From positions 1-17,691 of the forward strand of contig JAGWVC010000081.1 in the NCBI GenBank assembly GCA_018971065.1: DNA of 17,691 bases, written 5' to 3'. The position numbers were made by a program, and so were the translations under genes. This stretch comes from Sphingomonadales bacterium (lineage in GTDB: Bacteria; Pseudomonadota; Alphaproteobacteria; Sphingomonadales; Sphingomonadaceae). The notes beneath the pieces are model-generated. The model did not search any database. It had not been told where the DNA came from and saw nothing but the letters and a program-made list of their open reading frames with translations. Shown piece by piece: positions 7,332 through 14,414 of the stretch. Position 1 is the first letter of the stretch. Each line of letters opens with the position of its first letter.

Positions 7332-7598
7332 ATGGACAAAACCAACTTCATTCGCGAGTGGAAAAGGATGCGGCTGTATGTCGCCGCATTCACCGTTCTG
7401 ATGTTCGCCTTGGCGGTTCTCCATCCTGCATATATCCCGATCCTGTTTACGGTCTTCCTCCCGATCTGGTCCGTAATTCTATGGCGCTGGCGATGCTGGA
7501 ACTGCGGAGAGCGGTTGATGACGGCCGGCGGCGCATTCCTACAAATGGACGCCTCCGGCCCGGTCAAGCACAAGTCCTGTGGTGCCGATCTGCGGTGA
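7332..7598 (+). CDS. Small membrane protein with a zinc-ribbon-like C-terminus, function unknown
   Basis: I do not recognise this 88-residue protein. It has a short basic N-terminus, two hydrophobic stretches (roughly 15-31 and 34-51) and then RWRCWNCGERL and KHKSCGADLR. C55-x2-C58 with H80-x2-C83 could bind one metal ion. The orientation is probably two membrane helices with a cytoplasmic metal-binding tail. ATG at 7332 is preferred over the in-frame ATG at 7314, because AAGGTCGGG sits just upstream of it. Its base composition looks less GC-rich than its neighbours. It lies alone between two inverted repeat copies and shows no operon link, so it may be an insertion unrelated to the catabolic genes. 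Confidence 0.6.
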   Translation: MDKTNFIREWKRMRLYVAAFTVLMFALAVLHPAYIPILFTVFLPIWSVILWRWRCWNCGERLMTAGGAFLQMDASGPVKHKSCGADLR

Positions 7599-7703
7599 CG
7601 TCCGCATGATCATCGTGCCTGAAATATCCGCTTGCAGCCCGAACTCCCGCGAAGCGGCCTGAAATCATCGGCCATCCAGCGCCGCCGTGGCCACGCCAAC
7701 CAA

Positions 7704-7767
7704 CGCAAAAGGTTACCGGGGGTGCAGGGGGAATGATTCCCCCTGCCTTTCCCTTGTTCTTGACCCC
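7704..7767 (-). repeat. Intergenic repeat copy 2, inverted relative to copy 1
   Basis: The hairpin arms GCAGGGGGAAT and ATTCCCCCTGC are separated by one base (7724-7746). Read on the minus strand, the element continues into a C-run and AACCTTTTGCG, matching copy 1. It ends 14 bases from the stop of the thiolase-like gene. A CCTTGTTCTT decamer is duplicated at 7752 and 7766. Confidence 0.7.
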
Positions 7768-7780
7768 TTGTTCTTCCCGC

Positions 7781-8968
7781 CTAATCGTCCGCCGAAATCA
7801 CAAACCCGGTCGCCTTGGTCAGCCCGTTCGAGATCGTCGCGATTGCCCGCCGGCCGCCGGGAACCTGGCGGGCGCCGGCGCGGCCGGTGACTTGCAGAAC
7901 CGATTCCGCCAGTTGGGTCATACCGTGCAGGCGCCCTTCGCCCAGCGCGCCGCCGCCGGTGTTGATCGGCAGCCTGCCGCCCAGCGCGCCGTGGCCGTCG
8001 CGCAGGAACGCCAGCCCCTGCCCGCGCGGGACGATGCCCAGCCCTTCCAGCCAGAGGAACACAAACGGCGAGAAGCCGTCGTAGAGGTGGGCGTTGTCGA
8101 AATCGTGCGGGCCGAGGCCGGTGGCCGCCCACAGCCGCTCGGCCACCTGCTCGCAGCCGGTCCAGATATCCTCCAGCGTCATCGGCACGCTGAACGGCGG
8201 GGAATGGGTGCCGGCGGAGAAGCCGGTGAGCAGCGCCGGTTTCTGCTTCAGGTCGCGCGCGCGGTCGGTGCTGGTGAGCAGCAGCGCCGCGCAGCCATCG
8301 ACCGGAATGTCGCAATCGAGGATCGACATGGGGTCGGCGATCATCCGCGCGTTCAGGTAATCGTCAGTGGTCAGCGGCTTGCCACGCCAGTAGCCGTTGG
8401 GGTTAAGCTGCACGTTGGCGCGGTTATCGACGATATAGCGCGCCATGTCGGCGCGGCTGTAGCCATACATCTCGAAGTAGCGGCGCAGCACGGTGGCGGC
8501 CCAGGCCGGCGGGCCGGAGAAACCATAGGGCGCGAAGTACTGGAACTGATCCGCCGCGTACTTGCTCTCGTAGTTGACGTAGCTGCCCGGCGGCACGTGC
8601 AGCGCGCGATAGACGATGGCGTGGGTGCAGACGCCGCTGGCCACCGCCATTGCCGCATCGATGAACGATTGCGTGACCATGCCGTTCGACGAGCCGGTGT
8701 AGAGGATCTGGTTCGCCACCCCCAGATGCTCGCCCAGGAACCAGGGGTTGACGACATCGACGCCCTCTACCGTGCCCTTGACCCCGCCATAGCGCGGCAT
8801 GCCCGGCGAGGTGGCGAGCGCGTCGAGGTGGCGGCGGTCCAGCCCGGCATCGGCCAGCGCGGCATCGACGGCATCGGCCGCCAGCGCCAGCAGCGGGCGT
8901 TCGGACCGGCGGGTGAGCGTGGAATAGCCGACCCCGGCCACGGCGACCTTGTTGGAGAATGCCCACAT
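7781..8968 (-). CDS. Thiolase-fold protein of the SCPx/Ltp2 type, probable acyl-CoA aldolase or thiolase-like lyase
   Basis: This 395-residue protein has the thiolase superfamily layout: KVAVAGVGYSTLTRR at the N-terminus, the nucleophile-loop region ILYTGSSNGMVTQSF (88-102), AHLYDGFSPFVFLWLE (293-308) and LPINTGGGALGEGRLHGM (333-350). Where biosynthetic and degradative thiolases carry the nucleophilic Cys, this protein has Ser-Ser-Asn. The usual GHPxGxxG segment is replaced by GEGRLHGM. Both changes are known in lipid-transfer-type thiolase homologues such as steroid Ltp2, which do retro-aldol cleavage with a DUF35 partner. The gene follows a DUF35 gene by 5 bases, with its AAGGA ribosome site inside that gene's last codons, which supports a complex. 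ATG at 8968 matches the family N-terminus. Exact chemistry is inferred. Confidence 0.9.
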   Translation of the reverse strand: MWAFSNKVAVAGVGYSTLTRRSERPLLALAADAVDAALADAGLDRRHLDALATSPGMPRYGGVKGTVEGVDVVNPWFLGEHLGVANQILYTGSSNGMVTQSFIDAAMAVASGVCTHAIVYRALHVPPGSYVNYESKYAADQFQYFAPYGFSGPPAWAATVLRRYFEMYGYSRADMARYIVDNRANVQLNPNGYWRGKPLTTDDYLNARMIADPMSILDCDIPVDGCAALLLTSTDRARDLKQKPALLTGFSAGTHSPPFSVPMTLEDIWTGCEQVAERLWAATGLGPHDFDNAHLYDGFSPFVFLWLEGLGIVPRGQGLAFLRDGHGALGGRLPINTGGGALGEGRLHGMTQLAESVLQVTGRAGARQVPGGRRAIATISNGLTKATGFVISADD

Positions 8969-8973
8969 GGTGT

Positions 8974-9408
8974 TCAGTCCTTCGCCGGGCGGAATTGCGG
9001 GAGGGTGCATTCGTCGTTCACCGGCTCGAACTCGGCACGCAAGCGCAGGCCGAGGCGGAGATCGGCTTCGGCCAGCCCCAGGATATTGGCGACCAGCAGC
9101 AGGTGCGGCTGCTCCACCAGTTCGACGATGCCGACGATCAGCGGCATCCGGTCGCGGAACCCCGGCGCCGGCGCCTCGCGGATCACCGTCCACGAAAACA
9201 GCGTGGCCTTGCCCGAGACGTCCTCGTACGCGAGGTCCATCGCCCCGCACGACGGACAGGCCAGGCTGGGCGCGTGGTTCCAGCGGCGGCATTTCGCGCA
9301 GCGCTGGATCGCCAGCCGGCCCTGACGCGCGGCAGCCCAAAAGCCTTCGCTGGCATCGTCAGGCAACGGCAGGGGCCGCAACACCGACTCTTGCACATTC
9401 GCGTTCAT
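8974..9408 (-). CDS. DUF35 OB-fold protein with rubredoxin-like zinc ribbon
   Basis: This 144-residue protein has an N-terminal helix (EGFWAAARQGRLAIQRC), a zinc ribbon C37-x2-C40-x10-C51-x2-C54-G, and then an OB-fold segment beginning GKATLFSWTVIREAP. This is the standard DUF35 architecture (ChsH2 C-terminal type). Such proteins bind acyl-CoA partners and form obligate complexes with thiolase-fold proteins, as in the Ltp2-ChsH2 aldolase. The gene is first in the minus-strand unit with the thiolase-fold gene. ATG at 9408 has a GGAGAGG site 3-8 bases upstream. Operator-like motif D lies 32-49 bases upstream and motif E lies further away, shared with the divergent P450. No MaoC-type hydratase domain is fused to it here. 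Confidence 0.92.
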   Translation of the reverse strand: MNANVQESVLRPLPLPDDASEGFWAAARQGRLAIQRCAKCRRWNHAPSLACPSCGAMDLAYEDVSGKATLFSWTVIREAPAPGFRDRMPLIVGIVELVEQPHLLLVANILGLAEADLRLGLRLRAEFEPVNDECTLPQFRPAKD

Positions 9409-9439
9409 GGCCTCTCCTTCGCTGGTTCGCCTCCGGATA

Positions 9440-9457
9440 GTTCACTCACGTGCAATT
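9440..9457 (-). promoter_or_regulatory. Operator-like motif, copy D (DUF35 side of the DUF35/P450 region)
   Basis: The plus strand reads GTTCACTCACGTGCAATT. It keeps GTGCAA and CTCA at the same offsets as copy A, in the same orientation. It ends 32 bases before the DUF35 start codon, in the mRNA leader or promoter zone. Confidence 0.5.
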
Positions 9458-9491
9458 TTCAAACGACATCTGCCAACGCGCGCATGAATCG

Positions 9492-9518
9492 TTGACGGAT
9501 GCGTCACCGGCTCATAAT
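9492..9518 (+). promoter_or_regulatory. Candidate sigma-70-type promoter of the P450 gene
   Basis: TTGACG (9492-9497) and CATAAT (9513-9518) are separated by 15 bases, or 16 if ATAATT is taken. They lie 35-61 bases upstream of the P450 ATG. Operator-like motif E starts right after the -10, so a bound repressor would cover the start site. Confidence 0.5.
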
Positions 9519-9536
9519 TTACACCACAATGCAATT
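9519..9536 (-). promoter_or_regulatory. Operator-like motif, copy E (P450 promoter)
   Basis: The plus strand reads TTACACCACAATGCAATT. It shares TTAC at the left edge and TGCAATT at the right with copy B. It sits between the candidate -10 and the GGAGGG ribosome site of the P450 gene. Confidence 0.5.
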
Positions 9537-9552
9537 TTGACTGGAGGGTGAC

Positions 9553-10782
9553 ATGGCTACGCAATCGGCTCTTGCCGGGGTTCCCGATCATGTCCCCGCG
9601 CACCTGGTCGGCAGCTTCAACCTCTACCATTCGCCGCAGATGGTGCCCACCGCAATGGGCGATCCGCACGCCGCCACCAGCGTGCTGCACGCCGGCCCGC
9701 CGGTGTTCTATGCCCCCAACAACACCCGCAACGGCGAAGGCACCTGGGTTATCGTCCGCGCCGAGGACCAGCGCCGCGTGCTGCAGGATGCCGAGACGTT
9801 TTCCAGCCATCGCGCGCTGTTCTCGTCGGCGCTGGGCGAGACCTGGCCGCTGATCCCGCTGGAGGTCGATCCGCCCGAGCATACCCACTGGCGCTCGATG
9901 CTGAACCCGCTGCTTTCGCCCAAGCGGGTGATGGCGCTGGAGCCGATCGTGCGCGAGCGTGCGGTGGCGCTGATCGACGGCATCAAGGCGCGCGGCCATT
10001 CGTGCGATGTGATGAACGAGTTCTGCTTCCCGTTCGCGGTCAGCATTTTCCTGCAGTTCCTGGGCATCGAGTGGGACATGCTGGATACCTTCGTCGAGTG
10101 GGCGATGGACCTGCTGCACGGCACGCCCGAAAGCCGCACCGCCGCAGCACGGAAGTTCATCGCCTACCTTGATGAGTTGCAGGATCTGCGCCGCCGCGAG
10201 CCGACCGACGATTTCATGAGCTTCGTCACCCGCGCCGATGTCATGGGCCGCAAGATGACGACCGAGGAAGTGCGCGCGATGAGCGTGCTGCTGCTGATCG
10301 GCGGGCTGGACACCGTGGCGGCGGCGCTGGGCTTCGATTTCTATTACCTGGCCCGCAACCCCGACCAGCAATCGCTGCTCCGCGCCGAGCCGGCGCGGCT
10401 GACGCTGGCGGCGGAGGAAATGCTGCGCGCCTTCCCCACCGTCACCCCCACCCGCCGCGCCACCCGCGACGTCGAGGTGGGCGGTGCCACGATCCGCAAG
10501 GGCGAGCTGGTCGCCTGCCCGTCGATGACCGCGAACCGCGATCCGGCCGAGTTCGAGAACCCCGACGAGATCGACTTCACCCGCGAGAACAACCGCCACG
10601 TCGCCTTCGCCTATGGCCCGCACCGCTGCCTCGGCTCGCACCTGGCGCGGCGCGAAGTGGTGATCGGGCTGGAGGAATGGCTGGCCCGCATCGGCCCGTT
10701 CCGCATCAAGGACGGCACCGTACCGATCACCCACGGCGGCTTCGTGTTCGGTCTGCACGATCTGGTGCTGGCCTGGGATTAG
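9553..10782 (+). CDS. Cytochrome P450, CYP101-like
   Basis: This 409-residue soluble bacterial P450 has the I-helix motif LLLIGGLDTVAAAL (246-259), the K-helix ExxR at E289-R292 and the haem loop FAYGPHRCLG with axial Cys359. The I-helix GGLDTV, the SHLARREVVIGLEEWLARI segment and the C-terminal LAWD closely resemble P450cam (CYP101) relatives, which hydroxylate camphor, ionones and other alicyclic terpenoids. Subfamily assignment needs a search. It would insert one oxygen atom from O2 into a hydrophobic substrate, using electrons from a ferredoxin. The start has GGAGGG 5 bases upstream. It is transcribed divergently from the DUF35/thiolase unit and is followed by a strong terminator, so it is probably monocistronic. 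Confidence 0.95.
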   Translation: MATQSALAGVPDHVPAHLVGSFNLYHSPQMVPTAMGDPHAATSVLHAGPPVFYAPNNTRNGEGTWVIVRAEDQRRVLQDAETFSSHRALFSSALGETWPLIPLEVDPPEHTHWRSMLNPLLSPKRVMALEPIVRERAVALIDGIKARGHSCDVMNEFCFPFAVSIFLQFLGIEWDMLDTFVEWAMDLLHGTPESRTAAARKFIAYLDELQDLRRREPTDDFMSFVTRADVMGRKMTTEEVRAMSVLLLIGGLDTVAAALGFDFYYLARNPDQQSLLRAEPARLTLAAEEMLRAFPTVTPTRRATRDVEVGGATIRKGELVACPSMTANRDPAEFENPDEIDFTRENNRHVAFAYGPHRCLGSHLARREVVIGLEEWLARIGPFRIKDGTVPITHGGFVFGLHDLVLAWD

Positions 10783-10806
10783 CCCGCGCGGCGTTTGAGC
10801 GTCGCA

Positions 10807-10846
10807 GATGACTTTAGGTTGAAGCTTGCTTCAACCTAAAGTCATC
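10807..10846. repeat. Perfect 40-bp palindrome (19-bp arms, 2-bp centre)
   Basis: The arms are GATGACTTTAGGTTGAAGC (10807-10825) and its exact reverse complement (10828-10846), around TT. It begins 24 bases after the P450 stop, upstream of the real terminator. No T-tract follows. Each side contains GGTTGAAGC, which could be a half-site for a dimeric DNA-binding protein. The function is unknown. Confidence 0.75.
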
Positions 10847-10881
10847 ACGTTCCAATTGCAGCTACCCTGCCGCAATGCCTG

Positions 10882-10919
10882 ACGCCCGCCCCGGTTTCGA
10901 CCGGGGCGGGCGTTCTTTT
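10882..10919 (+). terminator. Rho-independent terminator of the P450 gene
   Basis: A 14-bp perfect GC-rich stem (ACGCCCGCCCCGGT paired with ACCGGGGCGGGCGT) closes on a TTCG tetraloop and runs into TCTTTT on the plus strand. It lies 100 bases after the P450 stop. Confidence 0.85.
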
Positions 10920-10977
10920 GCGCGCTGCATTTGTGCCGTGCGGTCGCAACCACACCAGCCCCAGCCAACACCCACAC

Positions 10978-11066
10978 CGTCATGCTGAACTTGGTTCAGC
11001 ATCCATCGCGCCTGCCAAACGGCGGTTCGTGGTGAGAAATGGACCCTGAAACGAGTTCAGGGTGAC
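10978..11066. repeat. REPIN-like element: two inverted REP-type units
   Basis: Hairpin 1 is ATGCTGAAC-TTG-GTTCAGCAT (10982-11002). Hairpin 2 is ACCCTGAA-4 nt-TTCAGGGT (11043-11062). The outer ends GTCATGCTGAACT and AGTTCAGGGTGAC are inverted repeats with two mismatches in 13. I recognise this layout from intergenic repeats abundant in sphingomonad genomes. It is non-coding and probably was moved by a REP-associated transposase elsewhere in the genome. Confidence 0.7.
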
Positions 11067-11100
11067 AAGTCGTGGGCTGCCGGTTCACGTGCACCCACGC

Positions 11101-11132
11101 AAAAAGACGGCCGATCCGCTTTGGATCGACCG
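11101..11132 (-). terminator. Rho-independent terminator of the receptor gene
   Basis: On the minus strand, GGTCGATCC and GGATCGGCC pair (one G-U wobble) around a 5-base loop. A T-run follows, seen as AAAAA on the plus strand at 11101-11105. It lies about 70 bases after the receptor stop. Confidence 0.75.
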
Positions 11133-11201
11133 CCCTTTTGGCAATCAGCTCCGCCCTGAAACCAGCAGGGCGCGGCCTTCCCTCCGCGCCCGTCCGGTCG
11201 A

Positions 11202-14174
11202 TCAGAACTTGAAGCGTACGCCTGCCGTGAAGGCGCGGCCGACGATGTCGTAGACCGCGATGTTGGTCGGCAGGTTGACGCCCGGGGTGGTGCCGGGGAT
11301 CAGCGGCGGGTTGCGATCGAACAGGTTGTTGATCGTCAGGAACGGCTCGAACGACTTGCCCGCGCCCACGTCGATCTTACCGCGCAGGGTCAGGTCGGTG
11401 TAGAACACCGCACCGACATGCGAGTCGATGAAGTTGACCTGCGCCCCGTTCGGCAGCGCGCCCGGAATGTCCAGCCGCATCGAGCCGATCATCTGCTCGG
11501 ACACGGTGATGCCGAAGCGATCGTTGCTGTAGTCCACGGTCAGGCTGCCGCGCACGTGCGGGTAAGCCGCCGGGTTGCTGGTGGCGACGCTGACGCCGGC
11601 ATAGTGCAGGATCGGCGCGCCGACGAACTGCTGGGTGTCGAACGACGACAGGTAGTTGGCATAAAGCCGAACCGCCAGCATCCCCTTGTTGCCCACCGGC
11701 GTGCGATAGGTGGCGTCGAAGTCGATACCGGCCGTGTTCAGGAACGCGATGTTGGCCGGCGCGATGCGGATCGAGGTGGGGAACGTGGTCGGCGAAGCGC
11801 GCGTGATCAGGCCGCAGACCGGATCAGTGCCGCCGCTGTTGGTGCAGTTGGTCAGGATCTGCTGCGCCGAAAGCTGGTCGATCGCGTTGGCCATCTTGAT
11901 CGAGTAGTAGTCGACCGACATGCTGAACCCGGGCAGGAACTTCGGCGAGATCACGCCGCCGATGGTCAGCGTCTTGGCCTTTTCGGGCTTCAGCGCGGCA
12001 TTGCCCGAGGTGACGCTGGACACGTTCTGGTTGAGGCCCGAACCGATGCCGTTGGCGACGATATCGTTGACGATGCCGATCGCCGACTGCGCGCCGCTGT
12101 AGAGTTCGAACAGGTTGGGCGCGCGGATGTCGCGCGAATAGGTGGCACGCAGCAGGACATCGCTGACCGGACGCCAGGAGCCGCCGACCTTCCACGTGGT
12201 GACCGTGCCCGACGAACGATAGTCGGTGACGCGGATCGCGCCGTTGACGCTCAATTCCTCGAAGCCCGGCTTGCCCTTCAGCAGCGGCACGGCGAGTTCG
12301 GCGAAGCCTTCCTTGACGGTTTCGCTGCCCGCGCCCGAGCCGACGTTAGTCAGCCAGTAGTACAGCGCGCCGCCGGGAACCCCGCGCTCACCCGCAAAGT
12401 AGGCCGAGCGGATTGCCGCGGTCTGTGCGGCAAAGGTCGCCGGATCGCTGGAGGTGCCCGCCAGCGTCGCGGGATCGGCGTTGCTGCTCAGCAGCAGCGT
12501 CTGCTTGCGCCATTCGAGGCCGGCAGCGAAGTCGACCGGGCCGGCGGGCAGTTCGATCAGGCTGCCCGAAAGGCTGGCGGTGATCGAATCCTGCTTGATG
12601 CGGGCACGATAGCTGGAGGTGCCGGTGGCATAGGCATAGCCCGCCGGCGTGGCCTTCGACGGGTCGCCGGCGAGGATGTTGAGCGGCTGGCAACCCGAAT
12701 ACTGCGCGGCCACGGTCGGGTCGGTCAGCACCCGGCAGGTGGGCGTGCCATTCACCAGCACGACGTCGGTGGCGGCATAGAGCTTCTTGTTGTCGTAAAG
12801 CCCCGAGGTATCCATCGTGTGCTTCGAATCGCCGTGGGTGTAGTTCAGGCCCCACTTGAAGTTGCCGAAGTGGCCGTCCAGCCCCAGCGTCGCCATCCAG
12901 TAGTCGGTGCGTTCCTTGGCCACCGGTTGCGGCTGCCCGGCATCGTACTGCTGCACGGTCAGGAAGTCGTTCGCCCCGGTCAGCGTCGCCTGCATCGCCG
13001 GCGTCAGGAAGGGGTTGCCGCTGTAAATGTTGACCGCTTCGCTGGGGCCGACCAGCGCGTTGGTCTGGGTGGGGTAGGTATAGGTGCTGCGGGTATAGAC
13101 CGCCTGGGCATAGGCGTTGATGTCGGGCGACACGTCGTACGAAACGCGACCGAACGCCTGGTAGTTCGAACCCGGGATGATCGCCGCGTTCTGCTGGGTG
13201 ATCTTGTAGCCGTCGCCGCCCGACTGGAAGCCGGCGGTGCCCACCGGCGTGCCGGTGTTGAACGCGCGGGTGGTGCCGTTGCCGACGATGACCTGCCCGA
13301 TCAGCGGGTTGCCCGCCACGCTGGACCCGGTGATGCGGCCATTGGGCGCGATCGACGAGATGCGGATGTCGGTGCCGATCGTGTAGGGATTGGTCGTCGT
13401 GCCGGGCGCGCCGCCACCGACGACCGAGCCGACGAAATCGTAGCCCTGGTTCGAGAAGTCGCGATCGGCGCGCTTCATGCCGTTCGAGTGGTTGTATTCA
13501 CCGCTCAGCAGGATGTGGCCCTTGCCGCCCGCGAAGTCGAAGCCGCCAGCCACGCCCAGGCGCTGGTTGGCGTTATAGCCGCGCTCGGCCACACCGCCCT
13601 GCGCCACGCCGGTGATGCCGGTGAACTTCTTGTTGAGCACGAAGTTGACCACGCCGGCCACCGCGTCCGAACCCCAGGCCGCCGAGGCACCGCCGGTGAC
13701 GACATCGACGCGCTGGATCAGCAGTTGCGGCAGCACGTTGGTGTCGATGGTGCCGACGTATTCGGTGGGCGCCACGCGCAGGCCGTCAAACAGGATCAGC
13801 GTGCGCAGCGGGCCCTTCGGGTTGGCGCCGGTGGTGCCCAGGCCGCGCAGGTTGAGGATGTTGCCGTGGATCGGCAGGTTCGAGAAGTTCGACGCGGCCT
13901 TCGACGGGCTGAGCGAGTTCGAGAATTGCGGCAGCTTGTTCAGCGCGTCGGGCACGCTGGACGGGGTGGCCTTCAGCAAGTCGTCGGTCGTCGCCACCGT
14001 CACCGGAGTCGGCGCGGTGTAGCCGTCGCGCACGATGCGCGAGCCGGTGACGACGATTTCGGCCGACTTGGCCGCATCGGCATCGGCCGGAGCGGCGGCC
14101 TGCTGGGCGAAGGCCTGGCTGGCCATTGTCAGCGCGCTGCCCGCAAGCAGAATTTTGATCGCACGGTGTTGCAT
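11202..14174 (-). CDS. TonB-dependent outer-membrane receptor
   Basis: This 990-residue receptor starts with a signal peptide (MQHRAIKILLAGSALTMASQAFA, cleavage likely after residue 23). A TonB-box-like EIVVTGSRI (39-47) follows, then a plug domain (about 52-182, with ILNLRGLG and VDVVTGGASAAWGSDAVAGVVNFVLN). The rest is a long beta-barrel ending in the outer-membrane signature AGVRFKF. It would import a bulky hydrophobic or complexed substrate across the outer membrane using the proton motive force through TonB. ATG at 14174 is chosen because GGGAGG lies 5 bases upstream; the GTG at 14180 would overlap that site. It is transcribed divergently from the TetR gene, with two operator-like motifs at its promoter. 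This suggests it takes up the pathway substrate rather than iron. No N-terminal secretin/STN domain is present, so anti-sigma signalling is unlikely. Confidence 0.96.
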   Translation of the reverse strand: MQHRAIKILLAGSALTMASQAFAQQAAAPADADAAKSAEIVVTGSRIVRDGYTAPTPVTVATTDDLLKATPSSVPDALNKLPQFSNSLSPSKAASNFSNLPIHGNILNLRGLGTTGANPKGPLRTLILFDGLRVAPTEYVGTIDTNVLPQLLIQRVDVVTGGASAAWGSDAVAGVVNFVLNKKFTGITGVAQGGVAERGYNANQRLGVAGGFDFAGGKGHILLSGEYNHSNGMKRADRDFSNQGYDFVGSVVGGGAPGTTTNPYTIGTDIRISSIAPNGRITGSSVAGNPLIGQVIVGNGTTRAFNTGTPVGTAGFQSGGDGYKITQQNAAIIPGSNYQAFGRVSYDVSPDINAYAQAVYTRSTYTYPTQTNALVGPSEAVNIYSGNPFLTPAMQATLTGANDFLTVQQYDAGQPQPVAKERTDYWMATLGLDGHFGNFKWGLNYTHGDSKHTMDTSGLYDNKKLYAATDVVLVNGTPTCRVLTDPTVAAQYSGCQPLNILAGDPSKATPAGYAYATGTSSYRARIKQDSITASLSGSLIELPAGPVDFAAGLEWRKQTLLLSSNADPATLAGTSSDPATFAAQTAAIRSAYFAGERGVPGGALYYWLTNVGSGAGSETVKEGFAELAVPLLKGKPGFEELSVNGAIRVTDYRSSGTVTTWKVGGSWRPVSDVLLRATYSRDIRAPNLFELYSGAQSAIGIVNDIVANGIGSGLNQNVSSVTSGNAALKPEKAKTLTIGGVISPKFLPGFSMSVDYYSIKMANAIDQLSAQQILTNCTNSGGTDPVCGLITRASPTTFPTSIRIAPANIAFLNTAGIDFDATYRTPVGNKGMLAVRLYANYLSSFDTQQFVGAPILHYAGVSVATSNPAAYPHVRGSLTVDYSNDRFGITVSEQMIGSMRLDIPGALPNGAQVNFIDSHVGAVFYTDLTLRGKIDVGAGKSFEPFLTINNLFDRNPPLIPGTTPGVNLPTNIAVYDIVGRAFTAGVRFKF

Positions 14175-14226
14175 CTTCACCTCCCAAGAATTGGTCCACC
14201 GCCTGCTCAGGCGGCGCGAAACCTTT

Positions 14227-14244
14227 TTACCCTCTAGTGCAATT
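14227..14244 (-). promoter_or_regulatory. Operator-like motif, copy B (receptor promoter)
   Basis: The plus strand reads TTACCCTCTAGTGCAATT, the closest match to copy A (15 of 18). On the minus strand it begins at the edge of the candidate -10 element, so a bound protein would block the receptor transcription start. Confidence 0.6.
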
Positions 14245-14272
14245 TTGTAGTGGCCCTAATTCTGCCAGTCAA
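14244..14272 (-). promoter_or_regulatory. Candidate sigma-70-type promoter of the receptor gene
   Basis: On the minus strand TTGACT (14272-14267) and TACAAA (14249-14244) are separated by 17 bases, about 70 bases before the ATG. The -35 overlaps motif copy F and the -10 touches copy B. Confidence 0.55.
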
Positions 14273-14279
14273 TGCAGTT
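14262..14279 (-). promoter_or_regulatory. Operator-like motif, copy F (degenerate, over the receptor -35)
   Basis: The plus strand reads CTGCCAGTCAATGCAGTT. It keeps only the TCAATGCA part of the motif. It lies 35 bases from copy B in the same orientation and covers the candidate -35 hexamer. Confidence 0.35.
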
Positions 14280-14338
14280 TTAACACCCTGGCCATCCCGA
14301 TCGACACACCCGTCGGTCGGGCCGTAACGGCCGGCCAT

Positions 14339-14382
14339 TTCCTATTTTATATATTGTTTTTCAACTATTTAAATCGAATTCA
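14339..14382. other. AT-rich block in the receptor/TetR intergenic region
   Basis: This stretch around TTTTATATATTG and TATTTAAATCG is the most AT-rich part of the window. It lies between the divergent receptor and TetR promoters. It could act as an UP-like or bending element. I find no gene in 14175-14485 beyond this block and the motifs listed. Confidence 0.4.
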
Positions 14383-14414
14383 GTAACGCCTTACCCTGCC
14401 ATTCCCGGAACCAA

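Noticed and set aside
7733..9325. A 530-codon plus-strand frame opposite the thiolase/DUF35 genes
   Set aside because: It is a compositional shadow spanning two real genes and their junction.
10807..10846. The 40-bp palindrome as the P450 terminator
   Set aside because: No T-tract follows, the loop would be only 2 bases, and a textbook terminator lies 36 bases downstream.
11418..14237. A 939-codon open frame on the plus strand opposite the receptor gene
   Set aside because: It is the antisense shadow of a GC-rich coding region: low-complexity Arg/Gly/Ala/Val composition, no domain and no ribosome site. The receptor frame has a signal peptide, plug and barrel end.
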